This document shows, in pieces, positions 51,699 to 61,498 of a stretch of DNA of 64,000 nucleotides. A model generated the notes under the pieces. That model searched no databases and had not been told where the DNA came from. It saw nothing but the letters and a program-made list of their open reading frames with translations. Source of the stretch: Bacillota bacterium (GTDB taxonomy: Bacteria; Bacillota; UBA4882; UBA8346); assembly GCA_023392595.1 (NCBI GenBank), contig JAEVYU010000046.1, forward strand, positions 1-64,000, read 5' to 3'. How positions within the stretch are numbered: the stretch's first letter is position 1; every line of letters starts with the position of its first letter. The translations under genes and the position numbers were made by a program.

Positions 51699-54341
51699 AT
51701 GGCAAAGTATGTTTACCAGTTTAAAGAAGGAAATGCTTCGATGAAAAACCTTCTTGGCGGTAAAGGCGCTAACTTGGCCGAAATGACCGGTTTGGGTCTT
51801 CCCGTTCCGAGAGGATTTACGGTGACTACGGAAGCATGTACACGTTATTATCAAGACGGCAAAGTTATTGCCAAGGAGATCGAAGAAGAAATCTATACCA
51901 TGTTAGAGAAGACCGAAAAAGAAGTGGGTAAGAATTTTGGCGATCCTGGCAACCCATTCTTGGTTTCGGTGCGTTCCGGAGCCCGGGCTTCCATGCCTGG
52001 AATGATGGACACCATCTTAAACCTCGGTCTTAACGATGTAGTGGTTGAAGGCTTGGCTAAATTAACCAATAACCCCCGCTTCGCTTATGACAGCTATCGC
52101 CGTTTCATCCAAATGTTCAGCGATGTCGTGATGGATGTCGAAAAACCGAAATTTGAAAAGATTTTGGAAGCGGTAAAAGAAGAAAATCACGCTAAATTTG
52201 ACACCGATCTTACCGCGGATAATCTGAAGGAAGTCGTAAAACGGTTTAAAGAATTATATCAAAAAGAAAAGGGCACCGAATTCCCTCAAGAACCCAAAAT
52301 TCAGCTAATGGAAGCCGTCAAAGCCGTTTTCCGTTCCTGGGATAATCCCCGCGCCAACGTTTATCGCCGTTTGAACGATATCCCCGGTGATTGGGGTACT
52401 GCCGTAAACGTTCAGGAAATGGTCTATGGAAATATGGGTGATGATTCCGGTACCGGTGTTGCCTTTACCCGCAACCCTTCCACCGGTGAGAAAAAACTCT
52501 ATGGTGAGTTTTTAATGAATGCTCAAGGTGAAGACGTGGTGGCAGGTATTCGTACTCCGCAAACCATTGACCAAATGAAACAGATTAATGCCCAGGCATA
52601 TGACCAATTTGTCAAAATCGCCGAGACCCTTGAACAACATTATAAAGATATGCAGGATATGGAATTCACCATTGAAAAAGGTAAGCTTTTCATGCTGCAA
52701 ACCCGTAATGGTAAACGTACTGCTGCTGCGGCACTTAAAATCGCCGTTGATTTGGTGGCGGAAGGAATGGCCACCAAAGCGGACGCCGTTATGAAGGTTG
52801 ACCCCAAACAACTGGATGCTCTTTTACATCCTAATTTCGAGCCGAAAGCATTGAAAGCCGCCGCACCGATTGCTAAAGGATTACCGGCTTCCCCGGGTGC
52901 AGCTACCGGTAAGATTTTCTTCGAAGCGGAAGAAGCCGTGAATGCTGTGAAAAACGGCGAGAAAAAAGTAATTTTGGTGCGCTTGGAAACTTCACCGGAA
53001 GATATCGAAGGAATGCATGTTTCCCAGGGTATTTTAACGGGCCGTGGCGGTATGACCTCTCACGCGGCCGTGGTTGCCCGTGGAATGGGAACTTGCTGTG
53101 TTGCCGGTTGTGGTGAAGTTAAAATCAACGATGAAGAAAAATATTTTATCGATAAAAACGGCAAGAAATATGTCGAGGGAGACTGGATTTCGCTCGACGG
53201 TTCAACCGGCAATGTCTATGGGGAACAATTACCGACCGTAGCCCCGGAAATGACCGGCGATTTCGCCACCCTCATGGGCTGGGCCGACGAACTTCGTACC
53301 TTAAAAGTCCGGACCAATGCCGATACACCGAAAGATGCCGCGACGGCTATGAAATTCGGCGCCGAAGGTATCGGCCTTTGCCGTACCGAGCACATGTTCT
53401 TTGAACCGGACCGCATCCCTGCCATGCGCGAGATGATCGTAGCCCGGACTGAGGAACAACGCCGCAAAGCACTTGATAAATTATTGCCGATGCAACGCAG
53501 TGACTTTGAAGGCTTATTTACCGAAATGAAGGGCAATCCTGTTACCATCCGGTTCCTGGATCCTCCTCTCCATGAATTCCTCCCCACCGAAGAAGAGGAT
53601 ATTAAGGCGCTGGCTAAAGAAATGAATCTCAAATATGAAGAGCTGAAGGGTATTATTGCAGACTTACACGAATTCAACCCGATGATGGGCCACCGTGGAT
53701 GCCGTTTGGCCGTTACTTATCCGGAAATGGCCGAGATGCAAACCCGTGCTGTTATTGAAGCTGCAATTAATGTCAATAAAAAGGGCATGCATATCGAACC
53801 GGAAATTATGATTCCTCTGGTTGGTGAAGTCAAAGAGTTAAAATATGTTAAAGACGTTGTGGTCAAAACTGCGGATGAAGTGATCGCCAAAGCCGGCGTT
53901 GATATGCACTACAAGGTCGGCACCATGATCGAGATTCCCAGAGCTGCTATTACTGCAGACGAAATTGCCAAAGAAGCTGAATTCTTCTCATTCGGCACCA
54001 ACGACTTAACCCAGATGACATTTGGTTTCAGCCGCGATGACGCCGGTAAGTTCTTGGATGAGTACTATAACAAAAAGATTTATGAGTCCGATCCCTTTGC
54101 CCGCCTTGACCAAAACGGCGTTGGTAAATTGGTTGAAATGGCTGTTAAACTTGGAAAATCGGTCCGCCCTGATATCAAACTGGGTATTTGCGGTGAGCAT
54201 GGTGGAGATCCTTCTTCCGTAGAGTTCTGCCATCGCGCCGGTTTGAATTATGTTTCTTGTTCGCCTTTCCGGGTACCGATTGCCCGGTTGGCTGCTGCAC
54301 AAGCCGCTATTAAAAAAGAGGGCGATCTTGGACAGAAGTAA
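51699..54341 (+). CDS. ppdK: Pyruvate, phosphate dikinase
   Basis: 880 residues, full length. N-terminal nucleotide-binding domain (GGKGANLAEM onward), central phosphohistidine domain with GRGGMTSHAAVVARG (His455, the same number as in the Clostridium symbiosum enzyme) and C-terminal PEP/pyruvate barrel ending CGEHGGDP (Cys831). It interconverts pyruvate, ATP and phosphate with PEP, AMP and pyrophosphate, used in pyrophosphate-based glycolysis or gluconeogenesis. ATG 51699 with GGAGGAG upstream. Codon choice looks more regular than its neighbours, as expected of a highly expressed gene. Single gene with leader and terminator. Confidence 0.97.
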   Translation: MAKYVYQFKEGNASMKNLLGGKGANLAEMTGLGLPVPRGFTVTTEACTRYYQDGKVIAKEIEEEIYTMLEKTEKEVGKNFGDPGNPFLVSVRSGARASMPGMMDTILNLGLNDVVVEGLAKLTNNPRFAYDSYRRFIQMFSDVVMDVEKPKFEKILEAVKEENHAKFDTDLTADNLKEVVKRFKELYQKEKGTEFPQEPKIQLMEAVKAVFRSWDNPRANVYRRLNDIPGDWGTAVNVQEMVYGNMGDDSGTGVAFTRNPSTGEKKLYGEFLMNAQGEDVVAGIRTPQTIDQMKQINAQAYDQFVKIAETLEQHYKDMQDMEFTIEKGKLFMLQTRNGKRTAAAALKIAVDLVAEGMATKADAVMKVDPKQLDALLHPNFEPKALKAAAPIAKGLPASPGAATGKIFFEAEEAVNAVKNGEKKVILVRLETSPEDIEGMHVSQGILTGRGGMTSHAAVVARGMGTCCVAGCGEVKINDEEKYFIDKNGKKYVEGDWISLDGSTGNVYGEQLPTVAPEMTGDFATLMGWADELRTLKVRTNADTPKDAATAMKFGAEGIGLCRTEHMFFEPDRIPAMREMIVARTEEQRRKALDKLLPMQRSDFEGLFTEMKGNPVTIRFLDPPLHEFLPTEEEDIKALAKEMNLKYEELKGIIADLHEFNPMMGHRGCRLAVTYPEMAEMQTRAVIEAAINVNKKGMHIEPEIMIPLVGEVKELKYVKDVVVKTADEVIAKAGVDMHYKVGTMIEIPRAAITADEIAKEAEFFSFGTNDLTQMTFGFSRDDAGKFLDEYYNKKIYESDPFARLDQNGVGKLVEMAVKLGKSVRPDIKLGICGEHGGDPSSVEFCHRAGLNYVSCSPFRVPIARLAAAQAAIKKEGDLGQK

Positions 54342-54395
54342 AACCCATCTAAGCTAACAATGTTTCAGTGAATGTATGGTTTCAGTAATGCATGG

Positions 54396-54430
54396 GCAGG
54401 AGTGAAGGTTCGATTCGCTCCTGCTTTTTG
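54396..54430 (+). terminator. Rho-independent terminator after ppdK
   Basis: GCAGGAG (54396-54402) pairs with CTCCTGC (54418-54424), followed by TTTTT. It lies 55 bases after the stop codon. Confidence 0.85.
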
Positions 54431-54450
54431 TTATTTTTGAAAGTGATTCT

Positions 54451-54473
54451 CAAATAATCTTTTGGATTATTTG
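54451..54473. promoter_or_regulatory. CAAATAATC inverted repeat next to the MCP promoter
   Basis: CAAATAATC (54451-54459) and GATTATTTG (54465-54473) form a perfect 9-base inverted repeat with a five-base centre, ending one base before the -35 box of the promoter at 54474. A candidate operator. Confidence 0.4.
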
Positions 54474-54500
54474 GCAGGAATTGACCATCGTTTGTAGAAT
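54474..54500 (+). promoter_or_regulatory. Sigma-H-type promoter of the first large MCP gene
   Basis: GCAGGAATT (54474-54482), 14 bases, GTA-GAAT ending at 54500: the closest match to RNAGGAWWW-N11-RNNGAATWW in the window. It lies 162 bases before the TTG start at 54663; the sequence between is AT-rich with nothing else clear. Confidence 0.6.
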
Positions 54501-54662
54501 TGATTGGTAGAAATTATCTGTTATGTAAATATATTAATCCACCTTGTTTTATTTCAACAAACACTTTCTCAATCTTCTCGGGCTTTAAAATTTTTCTTTT
54601 TTATGATGATCAGCGAGATGAAACATCACCTTTCGAACATGAATGAAATGGGGTGATTTTTT

Positions 54663-56828
54663 TTGTTCAAACAATCCGGGAAACAACCGGCCAAAGAATC
54701 ATTTAGCCATTCAAGACTCAATTTTTTAGAAAAAAGCAATCATGGGTTGGAAAGAATTTTCGTGTTCTTTAATAATTTCCCCATTCGCAATCAAATTATT
54801 TTTTTCTTTTTAGTGGTTTCGCTAATCCCTGTTTTTATTGTGGGTGTTCTTTCATACAGTAGTTCAAAAACCGCCATCACCAGTAAAATCGGAGAGTATT
54901 CCCAGCACGAACTCGCCCAAAGCGCTCAAAACCTGGAGATCAAACTTCAGAGTATCGAAAGTATTTCGATGCAATGGATCAGTAACAATCAATATAATGC
55001 GCAGATAAAAGAGTATTGCAGCAGCATCAATACCAATCTGGAATTTGAAAAATATCAGACTCTCTATAACCTTTTGCAGTCCATGGCTTATAGTGATAAA
55101 AACAATTATATTATTTCTTTTGTGTGCCTAAATCAGGCTTCAAAACGAATCAGCAGTGAGACTTCATTGCCGGATTCCTTTTTCAAAAATCCCCGCAGTA
55201 AATTTTTTAGGAATATTCTGGATGCCGATGGCCGAGTCGTTTGGCTTCAACAGAAAATGGCCAATCGAACTCAATATATCATTTTGGGCCGGGTGATCAA
55301 AGATGTAGTCACCGGAGAAAAGCTGGGAATGCTGATGATTTTTATTGATGAAAAAACCATCAGCAGCGTCGTGAATCCGGAGATTGAAGCCGATACCGAT
55401 TTGAAAACTCTGGGTAGTTATAATATGATCATCAATGCCCGGGGGAGCATTATTTCAAGTCCTTTCCATTACACGGACATCGGTAAGAATATTTTTACAT
55501 TGCTGCGCCACCCGGGAAATCTCCGCCCTTTATTAAACGGTCAAAAGGAAAAAAGCAGTTTTGCCGACCGCCTCAACAATCAGGAAGTGTTTTTAACTTG
55601 CAGAAAAGCAATGACTGACCGGGGTTGGTATTTAATCAGCGTGGCCAAGATTTCCTATCTGTATAAAGAAACAAGGGTGCTGGGTTGGAAAACGATTTTG
55701 ATAGGACTCGTCTTTACACTGATCGCGGTAATTCTTTCCATTATCGTGGCCTTAAATATCTCCAATCCGTTAAAAATGGTTGTTTATTCCATGAAACAAG
55801 CGGAAAACGGAGATTTTAAAATCCGGGTCCATGTCAATCGCCGGGATGAGTTGGGGGCTTTGGGTTTGGGATTTAATCATATGATGGAAAGAGTCGGCAA
55901 TTTGCTTCAGGAAACCAAAGATGCCATGGACGCAGTTTTGGATCATAGCAAGATACTGGAAGATAGCTCCTACCAATCGGCCAAAGCCGCTCAAGCGATA
56001 GCCGCAGCGATGGAGGAAATCACCCAAGGCACCAGTGAACAAACCAACGAGGCGGAGAAATCATCCCAAATGATGAATGATTTGGCGTCCCAAATTGAAA
56101 CGGTCGTTTCAAAAACTACCGAAGTTGAACAAATTTCCGGGTTTGCCCGCGAATTAAGTGAAAAATCAAATCATGCGGTAGAGCAATTTATTGTAAAATC
56201 CAAAGAGACCGATGAAATTACCGGAACGATCATCCAAGATGTTTTTGAACTCAATAGCAGTGCCGATGAGATCCGGGAAATCACCGAAACCATTACTGCC
56301 ATTGCTGAACAGACAAACCTCCTTGGGCTCAATGCCTCCATTGAGGCGGCGCGGGCCGGAGAAATGGGCCTGGGTTTCGCCGTGGTTTCGGAAGAAATCA
56401 ATAAATTGGCGATTCAATCCCGTGATGCCGCTAAAACAATTAATAATATTTTGTTGACTATCCAGTCGAAGACGCAAAGTTCCGGAAAAACCGCCGAGCA
56501 AGCGCATCAAATCATTGAGGAACAGAAACAGGCTGTTCAATCGGCCATGGCGGCCTTTGCCGAAATTTCCAGCGCCACCGGCAACATTATTAGTCGGATT
56601 AATCTTGTGAGTCATATCATTGCCGAGATCAATCATCATAAAGAGCATACCATTCAATCGATCATCAATATCAGCTCGATTTCAGAAGAGACGGCATGTT
56701 CAGCCCAGGAAGTATCGGCTTCAACGGAAGAACAAACGGCCTTGGCGGAACAGGTGCGATCCCTTGCTAAACAATTGCGTAAAAGCGCCGAAAATTTGGC
56801 GGAAACCATTGGTAAGTTTCAAATATAA
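54663..56828 (+). CDS. Methyl-accepting chemotaxis protein with Cache-type sensor
   Basis: 721 residues. Membrane segment at about 45-65, a large extracytoplasmic domain of the dCache/Cache kind to about 335, a second segment near 340-362, HAMP (ISNPLKMVVYSMKQAENGDF onward), then the signalling hairpin with EQTNLLGLNASIEAARAG. The start is TTG with GGGGTGA upstream. It is a close paralog of the receptor at 59132, sharing nearly every block. Probably senses a small molecule, but the ligand is unknown. Confidence 0.93.
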   Translation: MFKQSGKQPAKESFSHSRLNFLEKSNHGLERIFVFFNNFPIRNQIIFFFLVVSLIPVFIVGVLSYSSSKTAITSKIGEYSQHELAQSAQNLEIKLQSIESISMQWISNNQYNAQIKEYCSSINTNLEFEKYQTLYNLLQSMAYSDKNNYIISFVCLNQASKRISSETSLPDSFFKNPRSKFFRNILDADGRVVWLQQKMANRTQYIILGRVIKDVVTGEKLGMLMIFIDEKTISSVVNPEIEADTDLKTLGSYNMIINARGSIISSPFHYTDIGKNIFTLLRHPGNLRPLLNGQKEKSSFADRLNNQEVFLTCRKAMTDRGWYLISVAKISYLYKETRVLGWKTILIGLVFTLIAVILSIIVALNISNPLKMVVYSMKQAENGDFKIRVHVNRRDELGALGLGFNHMMERVGNLLQETKDAMDAVLDHSKILEDSSYQSAKAAQAIAAAMEEITQGTSEQTNEAEKSSQMMNDLASQIETVVSKTTEVEQISGFARELSEKSNHAVEQFIVKSKETDEITGTIIQDVFELNSSADEIREITETITAIAEQTNLLGLNASIEAARAGEMGLGFAVVSEEINKLAIQSRDAAKTINNILLTIQSKTQSSGKTAEQAHQIIEEQKQAVQSAMAAFAEISSATGNIISRINLVSHIIAEINHHKEHTIQSIINISSISEETACSAQEVSASTEEQTALAEQVRSLAKQLRKSAENLAETIGKFQI

Positions 56829-56866
56829 AGGAAATGGTTGGGTTGTATATCGTTTCCTGTTATCAC

Positions 56867-56902
56867 CGGCTCTTTGTTTTAAAACAGAGAGCCGTTTTTT
56901 TT
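56867..56902 (+). terminator. Rho-independent terminator after the MCP gene
   Basis: CGGCTCTTTGTTTT pairs with AAAACAGAGAGCCG (one wobble), followed by eight T residues to 56902. Confidence 0.88.
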
Positions 56903-56931
56903 GTGAAGCCCGCGAATCTGGCCGGGATCAA

Positions 56932-56958
56932 ACAGGAATTTCTGCAGCTATCGCGAAT
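56932..56958 (+). promoter_or_regulatory. Sigma-H-type promoter for the DUF362 gene
   Basis: ACAGGAATT (56932-56940), 14 bases, GAAT (56955-56958), 33 bases before the TTG start at 56992 and right after the previous gene's terminator, a logical place for a promoter. Confidence 0.55.
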
Positions 56959-56991
56959 TGATATTAAAAATCATTAAATGAGGTGTTGGCG

Positions 56992-58104
56992 TTGGATTCA
57001 TCCAAGGTATATTTTACGGATCTTCATACGAAACCGGATATCAATCTCTTTGATAAATTGGAAAACTTAGTTCATGCGGCGGGGATCAACAAAATTGTCT
57101 TCAAAGATAAATTTACGGCGATCAAAATTCATTTTGGGGAATATGGTAATTTAGCTTATATCCGCCATAATTATGCGACTCAAATGGTTCAAATGATTAA
57201 GAAATTGGACGGCAAACCTTTTCTCACCGACTCCAACACCCTGTACTCCGGCAAACGCTCCAATGCCCTCGACCATTTAACGACGGCTTACGAAAACGGT
57301 TTTAATCCCCTTACGGTAGGTTGTCATGTTTTAATCGCCGATGGGTTGAAAGGCACAGATTGTAAGGAAATCGAAATTAATCAAAAACATTGCCAAACGG
57401 CGAAGATTGGAAATGCTATTGCCGATGCGGATATTATTATTTCCATGAATCATTTTAAGGGACATGAAATGACGGGATTTGGAGGCGCGCTTAAAAACAT
57501 CGGCATGGGTTCCGGTTCCCGGGGCGGTAAATTAGAAATGCATTCCGCTTCGAAACCCCAGATGAATAAGGAGAACTGTGTGGCCTGTGCTCAGTGCATT
57601 AAAAACTGCGCGCAAAAAGCAATCCGTTTCGATCAAAACCAAAAGGCGGACATTGATTATGAAAAATGCGTTGGATGCGGCCAGTGTGTGGCGGTTTGCC
57701 TTTACAGCGCCGCCCAGGTCCTCTGGAATCAGGCAGGGGCTGTCGCCAACGAAAAAATAGCCGAATACGCCTTGGCGGTATTGAAAGGAAAACCTCATTT
57801 TCACGTCAACTTTGTGATGAATGTCTCTCCGGAATGTGATTGTTGGGGGAGTAACGATTTACCCATCATACCCGATATAGGAATCGCCGCCTCCTTTGAT
57901 CCGGTCGCCTTGGATAAAGCCTGCGTTGATATGGTAAATAAGGCTCCGGTGAACAAGGGAAGCGTTTTGGAGCAAAAAAAATATCCGGAAGGGGCCGATA
58001 AATTCAACCATATCCATCCGGATACCAACTGGAAAGCGGCTTTGCAATACGCGGCGGAAATCGGTCTTGGAACTCTCCAATATGAACTGGTTATTGTTAA
58101 ATAG
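56992..58104 (+). CDS. DUF362 protein with two 4Fe-4S clusters
   Basis: 370 residues. The N-terminal DUF362 domain (IKIHFGEYGNLAYIR, NHFKGHEMTGFGGALKNIGM) is followed by a bacterial two-cluster ferredoxin module: Cys196, 199, 202, 206 and Cys226, 229, 232, 236. The C-terminal part again matches DUF362. Function is not established; a redox role is likely. The start TTG 56992 has GAGGTG six bases upstream; GTG 56983 overlaps that site. It precedes degV by 32 bases. Confidence 0.9.
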   Translation: MDSSKVYFTDLHTKPDINLFDKLENLVHAAGINKIVFKDKFTAIKIHFGEYGNLAYIRHNYATQMVQMIKKLDGKPFLTDSNTLYSGKRSNALDHLTTAYENGFNPLTVGCHVLIADGLKGTDCKEIEINQKHCQTAKIGNAIADADIIISMNHFKGHEMTGFGGALKNIGMGSGSRGGKLEMHSASKPQMNKENCVACAQCIKNCAQKAIRFDQNQKADIDYEKCVGCGQCVAVCLYSAAQVLWNQAGAVANEKIAEYALAVLKGKPHFHVNFVMNVSPECDCWGSNDLPIIPDIGIAASFDPVALDKACVDMVNKAPVNKGSVLEQKKYPEGADKFNHIHPDTNWKAALQYAAEIGLGTLQYELVIVK

Positions 58105-58136
58105 GCAATATAAACTAACGAAAAAGAAGGTTATTC

Positions 58137-58982
58137 ATGAAAATTGGAATCGTAACAGACAGCACTGCCGATTTGTCCCAAGAGATTGTTGATCAATATG
58201 AAATTGAAGTTATCCCCCTCCAGGTGTCGATTGATCATCAAACATACCGGGACGGCATCGATTTAACGGCAACACAGTTTTACCAAAAATTAGAATCCAC
58301 CACCGGTCATCCGACCACATCCCAGCCGGCTCCCGGCCTTTTTGTGGAATGTTATCAACGACTTTTAAAAAAAGTTGATGCCATTATTTCAATCCATTTA
58401 ACGGAAAAACTTTCAGGAACCGTACGCACGGCCGAAATAGCCCGGCAGATGCTACCGGATGCCGAGATTCAGGTTATCGATTCTCATTCTACCACACTGG
58501 GTTTGGGGAGCATCGTCATTGAAGCCGCCAGGGCTGCTCAAAAAGGAATCCATTTCGAGCACTTGACGGAGTTGGTTAAAAATTTGCGAGAACGGGTTCA
58601 TTTTTTAGTCATTCTTGACACCTTGGAGTTTTTACAGCGCGGCGGCAGGGCCAGCAAAATCCAGAGTTTTTTTAGTTCGATTTTACAAATTAAACCGCTG
58701 ATTCAATTATTTCGGGGTGAAATTCAACTGGTGGCCAAAGTTCGCAGCCGCCAACAATCCATTCAGTTATTATTTGAGGAATTCATCGCCAAAGTTCCCC
58801 TGGATACCCATTCCATTATTGCGATTGTGCATACTGCGGCCGAGAAGGAAGCCATGAAACTAAAGGCCCGGGTCGAAGAGAGGTTTCATAATGCCGAGGT
58901 TATTATTCACCAGGCGGGTCCGGTTTTAGGGGCTCATGTCGGCCCGGGAGCACTGGCATTGATTCATGTACCCCAAATATAA
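58137..58982 (+). CDS. DegV-family fatty-acid-binding protein
   Basis: 281 residues. IVTDSTADLSQEIVDQYEI at the start, then SQPAPGLFVECYQ, SIHLTEKLSGTVRTAEIAR and LEFLQRGGRASK are the usual DegV/FakB blocks. FakB proteins present fatty acids to the FakA kinase for phospholipid synthesis; no fakA gene is seen here. Probably in one transcript with the DUF362 gene. Confidence 0.93.
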   Translation: MKIGIVTDSTADLSQEIVDQYEIEVIPLQVSIDHQTYRDGIDLTATQFYQKLESTTGHPTTSQPAPGLFVECYQRLLKKVDAIISIHLTEKLSGTVRTAEIARQMLPDAEIQVIDSHSTTLGLGSIVIEAARAAQKGIHFEHLTELVKNLRERVHFLVILDTLEFLQRGGRASKIQSFFSSILQIKPLIQLFRGEIQLVAKVRSRQQSIQLLFEEFIAKVPLDTHSIIAIVHTAAEKEAMKLKARVEERFHNAEVIIHQAGPVLGAHVGPGALALIHVPQI

Positions 58983-59131
58983 GGGGAGAATACATTTAAA
59001 TCAATGCATTCTAAATATTTTTTGAAAATATAGGGATTGCCCATAGGAAATATTGATTCATCGGCTAATTATAGAATAAGCAATGAAATTAAATTGTTGA
59101 GATTGTGATAGAGTCAGAGGGAGAGGTTAAT

Positions 59132-61288
59132 ATGACGCAATTTAATTTTTTACAGAAAGGCGTGGCTGGAATCAAGGGGATTATCCATCATAATTTAATG
59201 GATTCTTCCCTCAAGGTTATGGATTTAACAAACCGGTTCTCCATTCGGAATCGTTTGATTATTTTCTTCTTATTGGCTTCTTTAGGTCCAATGCTGATTG
59301 TGGGAACAATCTCTTACATAAGTTCCAGGAGCGCCATTAACAGTAAAATATCAAAATATTCTCAAAAAGAACTCTCACAAACCACTCAAAATCTGGAAAT
59401 CAAATTAAAAAGTATTGAAGATATATCCAAACAATTTATCGCGCTCTCTCAGTATAATACGATATTGAAAGAATATGTTTCAGTTCAGGAAACGCTCGAT
59501 GTGTTTAATAAACAGCGGGCTATCGATGCTTTATTGCAATCGATCACTTTTTCGGGCGAAGAAAACGGGTCCATATTATTTATGTCAATGAACGACCCCG
59601 CCCGCTTTTCAGCCAACAATAGCCTTGGTATGACCAGTCAATGGGTGAAGAATTTTAGTAATTCCAGGTTCTATAAGAACGTTTTATCGCAGGAAGGAAG
59701 AGCGGTTTGGTTTCCGGTTAAGTCGCCCCAGAATGACATAAGAATCGTGATGGCGCGCGTGATTAAGGACCCCCTCGTCGGCGACTCCATAGGTGTTATG
59801 GTTATTTTCCTGAAAGAGAGCATATTGAGTAATGTGATCAATACCATGATCGGCATGGAAGACGAGAGCAATCTGGATAACAATTTTACAATGATCCTCG
59901 ACAATAAGGGCTTGGTTTTGTTTAGCCCTTTTGCGGAAGATATCAATAAACCGATTCAAAGGCTGTTAAGTAATCCTGAAAAAATCCTTCCCTTATTAAA
60001 GGCCCAAAAGGATCAGGATCACTTTATGGTTAAATTAAAAAATAAGCAGGTGCGAATTATCGGCCAAAAAATTCCGGATCAGGACTGGTTTATTTTCAAC
60101 GTGGCCAAGACCTCTTATTTATATTCCGAAAGTAATCTGGTTGGTTTGATTACCTTGTGTCTGGGAGTATTTTTTGGGTTGATCGCCATTTTTATTTCAA
60201 TCGCCATCGCTTTGAGTATATCTAGGCCGCTGAACCAGGTAATATTCTCCATGCAACGGGCGGAGAAGGGTGATTTAACGGTCAGGGCCAATATTAACCG
60301 CCACGATGAGCTTGGTTTTCTTGGCGCTACTTTTGATCACATGATCGCGCAAATCGGCGGTTTGTTAAAAGACACTCAAAATGCCGTCGACGCTTTCTCC
60401 GAGCACAGTTTGGTTTTGGATCAAAGCGCCGACCAATCGGTTAAGGCGGCGGAGGCCGTAGCGGCGGCCATGGAAGAAATCACCAAAGGAACGATGGAAC
60501 AAACCAATGAAGCCGAAAAATCTTCCACCACCATGAATGATTTGGCATCCCAGATTGAAGTGGTTGTTTCGAAAGCATCTGAAGTTGAACAGATAACCGG
60601 TTCCACCCGTGAACTTAGTCTCAAGTCTCAAGAAGCTGTCGATAAATTAATTCAGAAAACCAATGAGACGGATCAAATTACCCAGACCATTATCCAAAAC
60701 ATCATCGGTTTACACAGTAGCGCCGATAGAATCCGTCAGATTACGGAAATGATCACCAGTATTGCGGAACAAACCAACCTTTTGGGGCTTAACGCGTCCA
60801 TTGAAGCTGCAAGAGCAGGGGAAATGGGACAAGGATTTGCCGTCGTTTCCGAGGAAATCAATAAATTGGCCCTTCAATCCCGGGATGCCGCTAAAACAAT
60901 CAATAGTATTTTACAAGAAATTCAAGGAAAAACCGAAATTTCATCCAAGACAGCCGAAGAGGCCCATCTAATTTTGGAAGAACAACGGAGTGCCGTAAAT
61001 TTTGCGCAAGAGGCTTTTACCGAGATCACCGCGGCTACCGGCAATGTCATTGCCCGTATTATTTTTATGAATCATCTGATTAATAATATCAATCATAGTA
61101 AGAACCATACGGTTCAGTCCATCATGAGTATCAGTTCCATTTCGGAAGAAACTGCAGCCTCGGCAGAAGAAGTTTCTGCTTCATCGGAGGAACAAACCGC
61201 TTTAGCCGATCAAGTCCGGTTGCTTGCCCAAGATTTGCGTAATAAAGCGGAAGAATTGGCTGGAGTTATCAAGAAATTTCAGGTATGA
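59132..61288 (+). CDS. Methyl-accepting chemotaxis protein (paralog)
   Basis: 718 residues from ATG 59132 (GAGAGG upstream); the GTG at 59105 lacks a site. Same plan as the receptor at 54663: membrane segment at about 45-70, Cache-type sensor, second segment, HAMP (SRPLNQVIFSMQRAEKGDL), and signalling tip EQTNLLGLNASIEAARAG. The cytoplasmic halves are close while the sensor halves differ more, suggesting duplication followed by a change of ligand. Confidence 0.93.
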   Translation: MTQFNFLQKGVAGIKGIIHHNLMDSSLKVMDLTNRFSIRNRLIIFFLLASLGPMLIVGTISYISSRSAINSKISKYSQKELSQTTQNLEIKLKSIEDISKQFIALSQYNTILKEYVSVQETLDVFNKQRAIDALLQSITFSGEENGSILFMSMNDPARFSANNSLGMTSQWVKNFSNSRFYKNVLSQEGRAVWFPVKSPQNDIRIVMARVIKDPLVGDSIGVMVIFLKESILSNVINTMIGMEDESNLDNNFTMILDNKGLVLFSPFAEDINKPIQRLLSNPEKILPLLKAQKDQDHFMVKLKNKQVRIIGQKIPDQDWFIFNVAKTSYLYSESNLVGLITLCLGVFFGLIAIFISIAIALSISRPLNQVIFSMQRAEKGDLTVRANINRHDELGFLGATFDHMIAQIGGLLKDTQNAVDAFSEHSLVLDQSADQSVKAAEAVAAAMEEITKGTMEQTNEAEKSSTTMNDLASQIEVVVSKASEVEQITGSTRELSLKSQEAVDKLIQKTNETDQITQTIIQNIIGLHSSADRIRQITEMITSIAEQTNLLGLNASIEAARAGEMGQGFAVVSEEINKLALQSRDAAKTINSILQEIQGKTEISSKTAEEAHLILEEQRSAVNFAQEAFTEITAATGNVIARIIFMNHLINNINHSKNHTVQSIMSISSISEETAASAEEVSASSEEQTALADQVRLLAQDLRNKAEELAGVIKKFQV

Positions 61289-61346
61289 GGTTGCTTTAGA
61301 CCTTACAAATTTTGAAATGCCACTCCAAAGAAACTAAAGGCAATGC

Positions 61347-61390
61347 AACAACCACAGGATGAAAAATGTTTTCAACTTGTGGTTGTTTTG
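61347..61390 (+). terminator. Terminator after the second MCP gene
   Basis: AACAACCACA (61347-61356) pairs perfectly with TGTGGTTGTT (61378-61387), running into a T-rich tail. Confidence 0.75.
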
Positions 61391-61498
61391 TTGAAACCAT
61401 CCTCTAAAAGTTTGGAGAAAATTTTTCGAAGTAAAAGGAAAAATATGATCAAGAATCGAAATAATATATGAAGCAATTTGAAGGAAGGAATGATTCCT

